Below are positions 32,243-40,709 of a DNA stretch of 40,709 nt, piece by piece. Within the stretch, counting starts at the first letter, position 1. Every line of letters starts with the position of its first letter. A program made the translations under genes and the position numbers. Where the stretch lies: positions 1 to 40,709 of the forward strand of contig JAAXHL010000209.1 of the NCBI GenBank assembly GCA_012270865.1, in the 5' to 3' direction. The stretch is from Candidatus Poribacteria bacterium (GTDB taxonomy: Bacteria > Poribacteria > WGA-4E > WGA-3G). The notes under the pieces were generated by a model. The model made no database searches, was not told where the DNA came from, and saw only the letters and a list, made by a program, of their open reading frames with translations.

Positions 32243-34738
32243 ATGCGCCAATTCTTATATCACTCTTCTCAGGCAGTGCTAACCTTTTTTTTCGTTGTGT
32301 GCATCCTTGTGTCAATAGCGATTTTTGGCGGTATCGGATTTGCAGGCGGTATGTTGGTTGGATGTTGGGAAGATGTGAGCACTATCAATTTCGACGATTT
32401 GGAATATGATGCCACTGATACGTGGCAGCAGCATTTGGAGGTCTACTCTTCGGTTTGCGAGGTACAAGAAGCAGATCAAGCTGCCTTTTTGCTTGATAAA
32501 TTGGAACGTTTGAAATATAAAAAAGTCTCCGAAATCGTTCCGAAGTTGAGCCAACCGGGTGAGTACGCTGAAGCGTTAGATGGAGGAAAGAAAAACGGAA
32601 CTGTTCGCATCCATCTCCGTAATTTTGAATACCCATATCTTGACGTGAAAGCGGGACACGTTAAAATTTCAGTGAATAACGGGGAAATTGTATCCATTCG
32701 CGGTGAAGACAATTCTGTGCGTCAGAATTTTTATCTTGAGCCCGAAAAGTTAGCAGACTTCGCTGATAAAGAAGAGGGTACGACGCGCCAATTGATACCT
32801 CTACTCCAAATGCCTCGCAGGTTAATGGGCGCGTTCATTGCAATTGAAGATCGACGATTTTATAGTCATTGGGGGGTCGATATTATACGTCTCACCGGAG
32901 CGTTTAAAAACAAAGTATTACGTGGCATCCGCCTGGCTGGAACGAGTACGTTGACACAGCAGTTAGCACGAAATATCTATATGTTCGAGCAGCGATCGAA
33001 AAGGGATTACGTCAGGAAAGCCAGAGAGATACTCCTCGCGGTGAGAATCGAGAAAGCGTTCTCTAAAGACGAGATTTTGGAACGCTATCTGAACTATGTT
33101 AATTTGGGTAGATCAAACGTTGGTGGCAAATCGCTTTATGGTGTTCAACAGGCGGCACTCGGTTACTTTGGTAAGGAGGTATCCGCGCTGAGCAACCACG
33201 AATGCGCCTTGCTTGCTGCGCTTCCCAAGGGTCCGAGCGATTATTCGCCGTTTTCTAATCCAGAAGCAGCAAAAAAACGGCGGGACCTCGTACTGACTAA
33301 GATGTTAGAGGAGTTCTATATTTCGAGTGAATCCGAATGGCTTGCGGGTGTTAATGCGCCGCTGTTACCGTTAAACTTACCCGGAAGCGGTATGAAAACG
33401 GAACACAAGGAAGCCGGGCATTTTCTACAATACATCCACGAAGAACTGAATCTTCTGCCGGAACTTAAGGAACAGTTATACACCGGTGGTTTGAAGGTCT
33501 ACACAACAATAGACATGTCCATGCAGACTGTTGCTGAAAAAGCGGTCGCTGAACACCTCCGTTATATGGATGCAACTTACGGCAGGAGTCATCTACCCGC
33601 TTACGATACGATTAAAGAGAATCGCAACAGTCACATCAATCCGATTACCGATTATTTACAAGCGGCAGTCATCGCGTTTGAACCGAAGACTGGGAACATA
33701 AAGGCGATGGTAGGTGGTAGAGATTATTATATTGGCGGTGGACGTTTCAATTTCTATAATCGCGCTATTGACCCTGACGCAGTACGACAACCCGGTTCCG
33801 CCTTTAAACCGATCGTTTTTGCCGCACTATTGGAAGAACCGGCAATCTTGACCCCCGCAACGGTGATTATGGATGAGGAATGGGGGATCGTTCCTTTTCG
33901 GGGACAGTGGTGGGCACCGAGTAACTATATCGCAGGCAGATTCAGGGGCCCCGTGAATGTCCGAGAAATTCTCACACACTCCATTAACGTCCCGACAGCG
34001 AGAGCGGTGTGGGAGACACCTCTCGGTGCCAACGGTATCAAGGAAGGCATAAATCGGACTGTCAATTTGGCGAAGCGGATGGGCATCGATAGTCCACTTG
34101 ACCCGAAACCTGCCCTCTCTTTAGGGGCATCAGGTGTGACGGTCCTTGAATTAACCTCCGCGTATGCTATTTTGGCAAACGGTGGCATCCAGACGAAGCC
34201 GAAACATATCCTATATATTCTGGACGCAGATGGGAACGTTATCTATCCTACGCCTGATAGTAATCCGACCGAAGCGACCCGTGTGTTAGATGCAAGGGTG
34301 GCGTACCAGATTACCTCGTGTCTGGAAAGCGTACTCGATGATGGGACAGCCAGGCGAGCCCGAAGATTATTAGGATTTAAGCGAACTGCAGCCGGGAAAA
34401 CAGGGACGACGAACTCTAAAGTAGACGCATGGTTTGTCGGTTATACGCCGGACCTTGTGGTCGGTGTCTGGGTCGGATTTGATAGTTATCGTCAGAATCG
34501 TTATAATTACAATAGACCGGGTTCCGAGGCTGCGTTGCCCATCTGGACAGAATTCATGCTCAAGGCAGCGCGCGGCCCCGACAGAGAGTTCCCTGTTCCT
34601 GACGGCATCGTATTTCGCGAAATTGACAAACAGACTGGTCTCATCAAGAAAGCCGATAAATGCCCAGATGAGAACATCAGTACCGAACCGTTTATCGAAG
34701 GGCAAGAGCCGGACCAACTCTGTAATCTCCATAGATAG
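32243..34738 (+). CDS. Class A penicillin-binding protein (transglycosylase/transpeptidase)
   Basis: An 831-aa bifunctional peptidoglycan synthase. The N-terminal membrane helix is AVLTFFFVVCILVSIAIFGGIGFAGG. The GT51 glycosyltransferase has EDRRFYSHWG (catalytic Glu202) and GTSTLTQQLARN. The transpeptidase has SAFK (Ser519), SIN (Ser580) and KTGT (Lys719). The ATG at 32243 has GGAGGAG about 10 nt upstream and is preferred over an upstream start overlapping the redoxin gene. The region between the anchor and GT51 is longer than in minimal PBPs (about 150 aa), resembling the PBP1A/1B-type extra domain. Confidence 0.94.
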   Translation: MRQFLYHSSQAVLTFFFVVCILVSIAIFGGIGFAGGMLVGCWEDVSTINFDDLEYDATDTWQQHLEVYSSVCEVQEADQAAFLLDKLERLKYKKVSEIVPKLSQPGEYAEALDGGKKNGTVRIHLRNFEYPYLDVKAGHVKISVNNGEIVSIRGEDNSVRQNFYLEPEKLADFADKEEGTTRQLIPLLQMPRRLMGAFIAIEDRRFYSHWGVDIIRLTGAFKNKVLRGIRLAGTSTLTQQLARNIYMFEQRSKRDYVRKAREILLAVRIEKAFSKDEILERYLNYVNLGRSNVGGKSLYGVQQAALGYFGKEVSALSNHECALLAALPKGPSDYSPFSNPEAAKKRRDLVLTKMLEEFYISSESEWLAGVNAPLLPLNLPGSGMKTEHKEAGHFLQYIHEELNLLPELKEQLYTGGLKVYTTIDMSMQTVAEKAVAEHLRYMDATYGRSHLPAYDTIKENRNSHINPITDYLQAAVIAFEPKTGNIKAMVGGRDYYIGGGRFNFYNRAIDPDAVRQPGSAFKPIVFAALLEEPAILTPATVIMDEEWGIVPFRGQWWAPSNYIAGRFRGPVNVREILTHSINVPTARAVWETPLGANGIKEGINRTVNLAKRMGIDSPLDPKPALSLGASGVTVLELTSAYAILANGGIQTKPKHILYILDADGNVIYPTPDSNPTEATRVLDARVAYQITSCLESVLDDGTARRARRLLGFKRTAAGKTGTTNSKVDAWFVGYTPDLVVGVWVGFDSYRQNRYNYNRPGSEAALPIWTEFMLKAARGPDREFPVPDGIVFREIDKQTGLIKKADKCPDENISTEPFIEGQEPDQLCNLHR

Positions 34739-34858
34739 CGATAGTTGTCAGTAAGCATCCCTTTTCCCTTTTTATAGCAACTTTCAATTAGAAAACTACG
34801 CCGCCGACAAAAAATACAAGTGGAACGGCGTTGCTCCTACAGTATCATATCCATCTAC

Positions 34859-34884
34859 ACATTTTTGGCAAAATGTGGTATACT
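34859..34884 (+). promoter_or_regulatory. uvrB promoter region with candidate LexA-type operator
   Basis: ACATTTT (34859-34865) and AAAATGT (34870-34876) form a perfect inverted repeat with TGGC between them. Two bases later is TATACT (34879-34884), a good -10. The repeat covers the -35 to -10 interval, where a repressor would block transcription; uvrB is a classical SOS gene and lexA is nearby. No equally good copy is seen at lexA, so the identity is uncertain. Confidence 0.45.
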
Positions 34885-34985
34885 ATTACGCAGTGTGTAC
34901 CACATACCGGACAAATTTCCTGTAGTCTTGATGCCCATTCATTTCACAAAGCCCCCGAAAGCCTGACAAGGAGCAAGAAGCCGAA

Positions 34986-37052
34986 ATGCGAGAGAACTGG
35001 GAATTGCTAACAAAAATTGATACAATAGAAGATGATATAGACGATCTCGACGAATTGACGGATCGGCAATTCGAGTTGATTTCAGACTTCTCACCACAAG
35101 GCGACCAACCGCAAGCGATTGCTCAATTGACAAAAGGTCTTGAAAACGGTGATAAAGCGCAGACCCTACTCGGTGTGACCGGTTCAGGAAAAACCTACAC
35201 GATGGCGAACCTGATTCAGAATGTTCAGCGACCTACGTTGGTCATCTCGCCGAACAAAACGCTCGCCGCGCAACTTTATAACGAATTCCGTACTTTCTTT
35301 CCGAATAACGCCGTTCACTACTTCGTCAGCGATTACGAGTACTACCAACCGGAGGCATACATCCCGTCTACGGATACCTTCATTGAGAAAGATGTCCGCA
35401 TTAACGAAGAGATTACACGGTTGCGTCTCGCCTCAACTGCGTCTTTAATAGCGCGTCGCGATGTTATCGTCGTCGCGAGTGTCTCCTGTCTTTACGGTCT
35501 CGGTTCACCGGATGAATTTGAAAAGCAGCGGGTTCAGATAGAAGTCGGACAGATCATCAGACGCGACGCGCTCCTTCGCGCTTTAGTCGATATTCAATAC
35601 ACACGCAACGATATTGAATTCTGGCAAGGTGTGTTCCGCGTGCGAGGCGATGTCGTTGAAGTGTTCCCTGCCTATAGTGAAAACGCCTATCGCATTGAGT
35701 TGTTCGGTGATGAGATTGATCGGATTGGCGAAATTGATACCACCACCGGCGAGATATTAGGGCAAAGAGACACACTTGATATCTATCCGGCGAAACACTT
35801 CATGACAGACGCTGAAATCTTCGATCAGGCATTGATTAATATTGAACTCGAACTCCAAGACAGGATTCTGACTTTTGAAAAAGAGAACAAATTGTTAGAG
35901 GCACAGCGGATTGAGCAGCGCACCCGCTTCGATCTGGAGATGTTACGGGAGGTCGGCTACTGCTCCGGGATTGAGAACTATTCACGACACCTCTCAGGAT
36001 TGCAACCTGGGGACCCTCCGTATTGTCTTATGCATTACTTTCCTGATGATTTTTTGTTCTTTATTGACGAGTCCCACGTCACCATTCCGCAGCTGCGCGG
36101 TATGTATCGCGGGGACCGCTCCCGAAAAGAGACGCTTGTCAACTACGGGTTCCGTTTACCCTCGGCACTTGACAACCGTCCGCTGCGTTTCGACGAGGTA
36201 GAAACGATTGTCAACCAAGTCGTCTTTGTCTCGGCGACACCGGGACCTTATGAGATGGAGAACAGCGCACAAATTGTTGAGCAGATCATCCGTCCGACAG
36301 GTTTGATTGATCCACAAATTACCGTTCATCCTGTACGCGGACAGATAGACCATCTTATCGGCCAGATTAAAGAGCGTGTCAAGCGTCAACAGCGTGTCCT
36401 TGTTACGACACTGACGAAGCGGATGGCGGAAGACTTAACGGAGTACTTTACCGAAGCCGGTATCCGCGCAGATTATATGCATTCTGAGATTGATGTGTTC
36501 GACAGGGCGCGTATCCTACGTCAACTCCGGGAAGGTGTCTTCGATGTGTTGGTCGGTATCAACCTACTTCGGGAAGGACTTGACCTCCCCGAGGTCTCTC
36601 TGGTTGCAATCCTCGACGCTGATCGCCCTGGTTTCCTACGGTCTGTTAGATCGCTCGTCCAGACGGCTGGACGTGCCGCTCGGAATGTTGATGGTGAAGT
36701 TATTTTATACGGCGACGACGTTACAGAGGCGATGGGTGAAGCGATGAGTGAAACACAACGCCGACGCGATATACAACTACAATATAATACCGAGCACAAT
36801 ATTACACCAGCGACGATTGAAAAGGCGATTCAGGAACTGATCGCTGAATCGGAAACTGTGTATGAGGCGAAGCAGGTTGGACAGCCACCCGCCGGTATTG
36901 AAGATATGGAGCCGCAAGATATTGAGGCGATCATTACCGACCTGACACGACAGATGCGGAAGGCTGCACTCGAACTTGATTATGAGGAAGCCGCCGCGCT
37001 GCGCGACCGGATCGCAGAACTCAAGGAACAGGGACCAGAACAAAATAGTTAG
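34986..37052 (+). CDS. uvrB: Excinuclease ABC subunit B
   Basis: A 688-aa UvrB, the DNA-damage verification helicase that works with UvrA and UvrC. Walker A GVTGSGKT (residues about 63-70), the beta-hairpin region [91 protein letters not shown], and a C-terminal UVR motif ([20 protein letters not shown]) that contacts UvrC. The first 30 residues are longer than usual and acidic. ATG 34986 has AAGGAG about 13 nt upstream. A diverged second copy of the last codons lies at 40341-40448. Confidence 0.97.
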   Translation: MRENWELLTKIDTIEDDIDDLDELTDRQFELISDFSPQGDQPQAIAQLTKGLENGDKAQTLLGVTGSGKTYTMANLIQNVQRPTLVISPNKTLAAQLYNEFRTFFPNNAVHYFVSDYEYYQPEAYIPSTDTFIEKDVRINEEITRLRLASTASLIARRDVIVVASVSCLYGLGSPDEFEKQRVQIEVGQIIRRDALLRALVDIQYTRNDIEFWQGVFRVRGDVVEVFPAYSENAYRIELFGDEIDRIGEIDTTTGEILGQRDTLDIYPAKHFMTDAEIFDQALINIELELQDRILTFEKENKLLEAQRIEQRTRFDLEMLREVGYCSGIENYSRHLSGLQPGDPPYCLMHYFPDDFLFFIDESHVTIPQLRGMYRGDRSRKETLVNYGFRLPSALDNRPLRFDEVETIVNQVVFVSATPGPYEMENSAQIVEQIIRPTGLIDPQITVHPVRGQIDHLIGQIKERVKRQQRVLVTTLTKRMAEDLTEYFTEAGIRADYMHSEIDVFDRARILRQLREGVFDVLVGINLLREGLDLPEVSLVAILDADRPGFLRSVRSLVQTAGRAARNVDGEVILYGDDVTEAMGEAMSETQRRRDIQLQYNTEHNITPATIEKAIQELIAESETVYEAKQVGQPPAGIEDMEPQDIEAIITDLTRQMRKAALELDYEEAAALRDRIAELKEQGPEQNS

Positions 37053-37065
37053 GAGGCGTATCTGA

Positions 37066-40000
37066 ATGGCACAATCTAAATTATCTTTCTTAGTAGTAGT
37101 CGTCCTCATATTGTTAATCGCAGTAAGTGCTTTCACACCCAGACTTAAGGCACAGGAAATGAGCACCGAAGAGAAACGCGCGGCTGTCCAAGAATTCGTA
37201 GAAAAGGCTCAAGAATTTGTGCAGCAAAACAAAATAGCGGAAGCAATAGACATCTACGAACGAATTACCAAAGCGGTACCTGAAGACTTTGAATTTCAAG
37301 CGGAACTTGCCAAACTCTACACGCACACAAATCAGCCCGAAAAAGCTGCTCAAACCTGGCGCAAACTGCTTGAAGCTGCGCCAGAAAACATGGCGTATCA
37401 AGATGCACTTGTTAACAGTCTACAAGCCGCTGACAAAGTGGACGCGGCAATTGAACTCCTGCAGTCATACATCCAAACGCATCCAGAAGTTGCTCTCCAT
37501 TACGCACGGTTAGCAAAACTCTATGCAGAAGAAGATAACGTAGATGCAGCCATCACCAACTATGAAAAAGCGATTGAATTAGCAGACGATGATCAACAAA
37601 CTTATATTAAACTTGCACAACTTTACTTTTTCAATGAGGACATAGAGGCATCAGAATTGGCATTGAAGAAAGCCATTCTATCTACCACATCAAAACGGGA
37701 ACAGAAAAATTTGGAACGACAATTGTTTAATCTCTATCGTTATTATGGTAATTTAGAAGAAAAATTACAAAAGGCAGAAGATGTTGGTACAATCACATTC
37801 GGGATGCAGAAAGCCTATGCCGAATACTATCACAAAACCGGACAACTCGAAAAAGCTGCTAAGGCATATAAGAGAGCATATAACATGACAGCCAATTCTT
37901 CTGAGAAAGATAGAATCTATTCTGAATTGTTCAAGGTATATATACAACTCGGTGATATGGATTCAGTATTAGAACCTTATGAAACAGAAGCGAATGCGTA
38001 TATAAACAACAGCAAAGCAGGACCCTACACATCGGAAAGAATTACAACGACGTCAGTAAAAATTGCAGCGATATACAAATTCGAGTCTGCTCGCGATTCA
38101 TTGATTATGGCTTTCAAAAGCGAAGATAAACTTGAAGTGCTAAAAGCCCATTATGAAGGCAAACTTACAGAAAACAGAGAGAATCTTACCGCACGAATAA
38201 TCTTGGCAAGAATCTATTGGGATGAAAAGGATTATCAGAAATCTGCTGAAATGTATGAAGCACTTGGCAAAGCAGCATCCGACAATGTCCGTTATTTTTA
38301 TTATGCTGCGGCTGCGTTGCGCAAAAACCGACAGCCTGATTTAGCCAAAGAAATGCTCAACCAAGCTGCAAAGGCACTTGCATCCTGCAGTGAAAAAGAT
38401 AATGTGTGGTTTCTTGGCGCGCTCGCAACAATCTGCATAGAAAATAGGATGTATGAACCGGCACTTGAACTATCTAAATCCGCGACTGATAAAAGTGATG
38501 ACGATACAGATAGCGGGATTCAAGATACTTTGCGCGCTATACTTGCAAAAAGTTACCGTGAGACAAAACAATACATTGAAGCTATTGATATGTATCAGCA
38601 ACTGGCAAGAGCCAGAAGTCACAGCACACGAAATATGGCAAAAAGAGCAATCAGTGAAATCTCCAGAGAACGAAAACTCTATGAAAAATGGATACCGGAA
38701 CAACTGAAGAAGGTTGAGAAGAACCCTAACGATCCCCAACTCATCTTGACACTTGCTGAAAACTATGAAGCCAATGGTAATATCAAACAGGCGATTGAAC
38801 AGTATGAAAAACTTACGATACTGCAACCTGAAAGCATCGAGTGGTACATAAAGTTAGGGGATCTGTTTCAAAGCGTAGATCGTCCGGTAGACAAAGTAAT
38901 TGAAAGTCATGCGCTCAGCTTAGATGGAGATGGAAGTTTCGTGGAAATCGCGGACAGTGAGCTCATTAACAATATCACCGAACAAGTTACGATTTCTGCC
39001 TGGATCAGACCTACAGGTTTTCCAAACACCTGTACGACTATCCTTTTCAAAGGCGACAGACGAACACATGATCTTTCTCATCGTCAATTCGCGCTCTGGT
39101 TGTTTGATGAAGCTTGCGTTTATTTTGATGCATCCCCAGATGGACTTTTTATTAGATGGATTGCGTCTGCAAGTGAAACTATCCAAAAAAATGAATGGTA
39201 CCACGTTGCCGGAACTATCGATGCAAAAAATAATGTCATGAAACTTTATCTCAACGGTTCTGAAGTCCGAAGAAGTAACTTTAAACTTCAGAACAATTTA
39301 AGTAAAACCACACTGCCATTGCGTATCGGTTGTTCACATGAAGAAGAAATATCTGAACACGCTTCTTTTGCCGGACTCATTGATGAAGTGCGGATCTGGA
39401 ACATCGCGCGTACCGAAAATCAGATTCGTTCCGATATGAACAAGCAGTTGAAGGGAGATGAAGACGGTTTGGTCGGATATTGGAAATTTGACACAGAAAC
39501 GCAGGGACGCATTACCGATAGTTCACGGAATAAAAATGATGGCAAACTTGTTGGTGATGCGAAACTTGAACCCTACACACGTCCAATATTTGGAAGTTTA
39601 AATGCTGAGCACTTGAAAAAGTTAGCATCCTTTTATGAAAAAGCGATTGAACTTAGACCAGATGTATACCAATCCTACATTCAGTTAGCAAAATTATATA
39701 TTAAACAGAACTTGACATCAGATGCTGTTGCGGTGTATCGTCGGGCATTAGATGCACCGTTGACACAAGCCACCCACAATTTAGCAATTCGCGCAATCTC
39801 CGAACTTTACACTGACCAAACGCAAGAGGAAAAGTTGGTTGCTGTCCTTGAAGAGATAAAACCGAAAATGGAAGGGAGTGTGGTCTTGCATGAACGCTTA
39901 GGCGATTTCTACAAAAAAACAGGGGATTTCAAAAAATCTGAACTTGTCCACACAAAATGGTTGGAAATTCGACAGAGAGAAGTCAGCGAACAGGAACCAT

Positions 40001-40329
40001 TTTACCAACGCAGGTTTGCTGAAGAACTCCTTGAAAAGGGTATCTTCCCAGAAATTGCGCTGAACCATGCGAAACGTGCCTTACACGGCTATGCAGGTAC
40101 AAGCCATCACTATCCGATGACACTTGGGCATGCCTGCATTGCAAATGATCTCTATGATGATGCGCTTAAATACTACAAATACGCTTTCAGTATTTTATCT
40201 ACCAATTCTTCATCGGACCATTTCTGGCAACAGGTCGTTGATGCAGGCAAGAATGCTAAACAGAAAGAACGTTACATTCAGATGTTAGATGCATTACGAC
40301 AAAGTACGAATGCATGGGTTGAGAGATAA
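37066..40329 (+). CDS. Secreted TPR protein with inserted LamG (concanavalin-like) domain
   Basis: A 1087-aa protein. Signal peptide LSFLVVVVLILLIAVSAFTPRLKAQ. TPR units run from about residue 45 to 610 (IAEAIDIYERI, PEKAAQTWRKLL, VDAAITNYEKAIEL, LEKAAKAYKRAY, YIEAIDMYQQL, IKQAIEQYEKL). Residues about 616-835 form a LamG/jellyroll domain: LSLDGDGSFVEIADS, VTISAWIRPT, NEWYHVAGTID, MKLYLNGSEV, AGLIDEVRIWNIARTENQI and GLVGYWKFD. TPR then resumes to the end (SFYEKAIELRPDVYQSYIQLAKLYI). Probably a periplasmic or surface scaffold that also binds glycan or protein. AGGAGG overlaps the uvrB stop region. It is more A-rich than uvrB and flanked by two uvrB 3' ends, which suggests it is a later arrival. 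Confidence 0.85.
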   Translation: MAQSKLSFLVVVVLILLIAVSAFTPRLKAQEMSTEEKRAAVQEFVEKAQEFVQQNKIAEAIDIYERITKAVPEDFEFQAELAKLYTHTNQPEKAAQTWRKLLEAAPENMAYQDALVNSLQAADKVDAAIELLQSYIQTHPEVALHYARLAKLYAEEDNVDAAITNYEKAIELADDDQQTYIKLAQLYFFNEDIEASELALKKAILSTTSKREQKNLERQLFNLYRYYGNLEEKLQKAEDVGTITFGMQKAYAEYYHKTGQLEKAAKAYKRAYNMTANSSEKDRIYSELFKVYIQLGDMDSVLEPYETEANAYINNSKAGPYTSERITTTSVKIAAIYKFESARDSLIMAFKSEDKLEVLKAHYEGKLTENRENLTARIILARIYWDEKDYQKSAEMYEALGKAASDNVRYFYYAAAALRKNRQPDLAKEMLNQAAKALASCSEKDNVWFLGALATICIENRMYEPALELSKSATDKSDDDTDSGIQDTLRAILAKSYRETKQYIEAIDMYQQLARARSHSTRNMAKRAISEISRERKLYEKWIPEQLKKVEKNPNDPQLILTLAENYEANGNIKQAIEQYEKLTILQPESIEWYIKLGDLFQSVDRPVDKVIESHALSLDGDGSFVEIADSELINNITEQVTISAWIRPTGFPNTCTTILFKGDRRTHDLSHRQFALWLFDEACVYFDASPDGLFIRWIASASETIQKNEWYHVAGTIDAKNNVMKLYLNGSEVRRSNFKLQNNLSKTTLPLRIGCSHEEEISEHASFAGLIDEVRIWNIARTENQIRSDMNKQLKGDEDGLVGYWKFDTETQGRITDSSRNKNDGKLVGDAKLEPYTRPIFGSLNAEHLKKLASFYEKAIELRPDVYQSYIQLAKLYIKQNLTSDAVAVYRRALDAPLTQATHNLAIRAISELYTDQTQEEKLVAVLEEIKPKMEGSVVLHERLGDFYKKTGDFKKSELVHTKWLEIRQREVSEQEPFYQRRFAEELLEKGIFPEIALNHAKRALHGYAGTSHHYPMTLGHACIANDLYDDALKYYKYAFSILSTNSSSDHFWQQVVDAGKNAKQKERYIQMLDALRQSTNAWVER

Positions 40330-40340
40330 GTTGGAAAAAT

Positions 40341-40448
40341 ACAGACCTGACGCGACAGATGCGAAAAGCTGCGTTGGATATTGATTATGAGAAAGCCGCT
40401 ATCTTACGTGATCGCATTGCCGAACTTAAGGAACAGTCCACAGATTAA
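40341..40448 (+). pseudogene. Orphan uvrB 3' end (UVR motif, 35 codons)
   Basis: Reads [20 protein letters not shown] and then [14 protein letters not shown] before a TAA. It aligns without gaps to the uvrB C-terminus (36939-37031): 27 of 31 residues and about 72 of 93 nt match. It has no start codon or ribosome site, and is out of frame with the preceding TPR gene. It begins only about 11 nt after that gene's stop. A leftover gene end rather than a functional protein. Confidence 0.85.
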
Positions 40449-40503
40449 TTAAAGGCTGGACCATTTCATTTTATTAGGACAATTAGATTCTCAAATTTAA
40501 TGC

Positions 40504-40532
40504 TTGCATTTCAGAACGTAATCTGCTAAAAT
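40504..40532 (+). promoter_or_regulatory. Promoter-like sequence facing the right edge
   Basis: TTGCAT (40504-40509), 17-nt spacer, TAAAAT (40527-40532). The gene it would drive lies beyond the window. Confidence 0.4.
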
Positions 40533-40647
40533 GCAGACATTGATTATAATTTTACAACCTACTGCCAAAGATTAATTATTTTGATTATTCAGTATTATAG
40601 TAAAATCCGAAAATAAATGAACACTTGTCCGAAGATAACCCCCCTAA

Positions 40648-40663
40648 CCCCCTTATCAGGGGG
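40648..40663. repeat. CCCCCT/AGGGGG palindrome
   Basis: CCCCCT and AGGGGG with a 4-nt loop, preceded by another ACCCCCCTA unit. It resembles the short palindromic intergenic repeats elsewhere in the window. The rest of 40450-40709 shows no gene. Confidence 0.55.
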
Positions 40664-40709
40664 GAATAAGATGGGATTTGCTTCGATTTGATGTGTTTAA
40701 ATAATTATG

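Overview
The window is a stretch of moderate-GC bacterial chromosome from what looks like an uncultured, Gram-negative-type lineage. The closest match in style is Candidatus Poribacteria or a neighbouring phylum such as Latescibacteria. That guess rests on gene content and is not proven: secreted CBM9-like proteins, an FG-GAP/ASPIC-UnbV protein, PQQ-type beta-propellers, PHP-domain (CehA/McbA-like) proteins, DUF3500, many TPR proteins, and intergenic filler made of short palindromes and GGTTAATGGTTATAAGTT-like repeats. Housekeeping anchors are pncB, cysC, a moeB-like gene, lexA, a class A penicillin-binding protein and uvrB.

Layout. 0.1-5.1 kb: pncB, then a leftward ECF sigma factor / zinc-finger anti-sigma / secreted TPR operon with a clear sigma-70 promoter. 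5.1-6.8 kb: repeat-rich gap and an IS200/IS605-type tnpB without tnpA. 6.9-10 kb: DUF3500 protein and two tandem secreted CBM9-like paralogues. 10.2-13.8 kb: leftward pair of a membrane-anchored PQQ-propeller protein and a secreted protein with an internally duplicated domain. 13.8-16.6 kb: D-threonine aldolase/D-serine dehydratase-like enzyme, FAH-family hydrolase and adenylylsulfate kinase, the last behind a promoter and an apparent leader terminator. 16.9-20.1 kb: a sigma-54 activator and an FG-GAP protein. 20.3-21.5 kb: a rhodanese-MoeB fusion interrupted by one in-frame TGA exactly at its conserved cysteine, with a bacterial SECIS-like hairpin, so a probable selenoprotein.

21.5-26.7 kb is an accessory island. 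It has a 1.5 kb AT-rich leader carrying a cluster of helically phased TTCRTGAAC motifs and a three-way-junction-like structure, then two overlapping unknown genes (212 aa with an RX4H motif, and 982 aa all-helical) and a 31-codon third-gene remnant. This is the best candidate here for an undescribed, possibly defence-like, system. 26.7-28.8 kb: two PHP-domain genes duplicated together with their leader and separated by a 121-bp MITE-like element. 28.8-31.4 kb: GT9 glycosyltransferase, HAD hydrolase and convergent lexA. 31.5-34.7 kb: membrane-anchored redoxin and penicillin-binding protein. 35.0-40.4 kb: uvrB, a 1087-aa TPR protein with a LamG domain inserted in the TPR array, and then a second, diverged copy of the last 35 codons of uvrB. 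That copy suggests the TPR-LamG gene entered at the 3' end of uvrB.

The main functional links are sulfur activation and transfer (CysC, rhodanese-MoeB), cell envelope and secretion (PBP, GT9, TPR, CBM9, FG-GAP), and an SOS pair (lexA and uvrB, with a candidate operator at uvrB).
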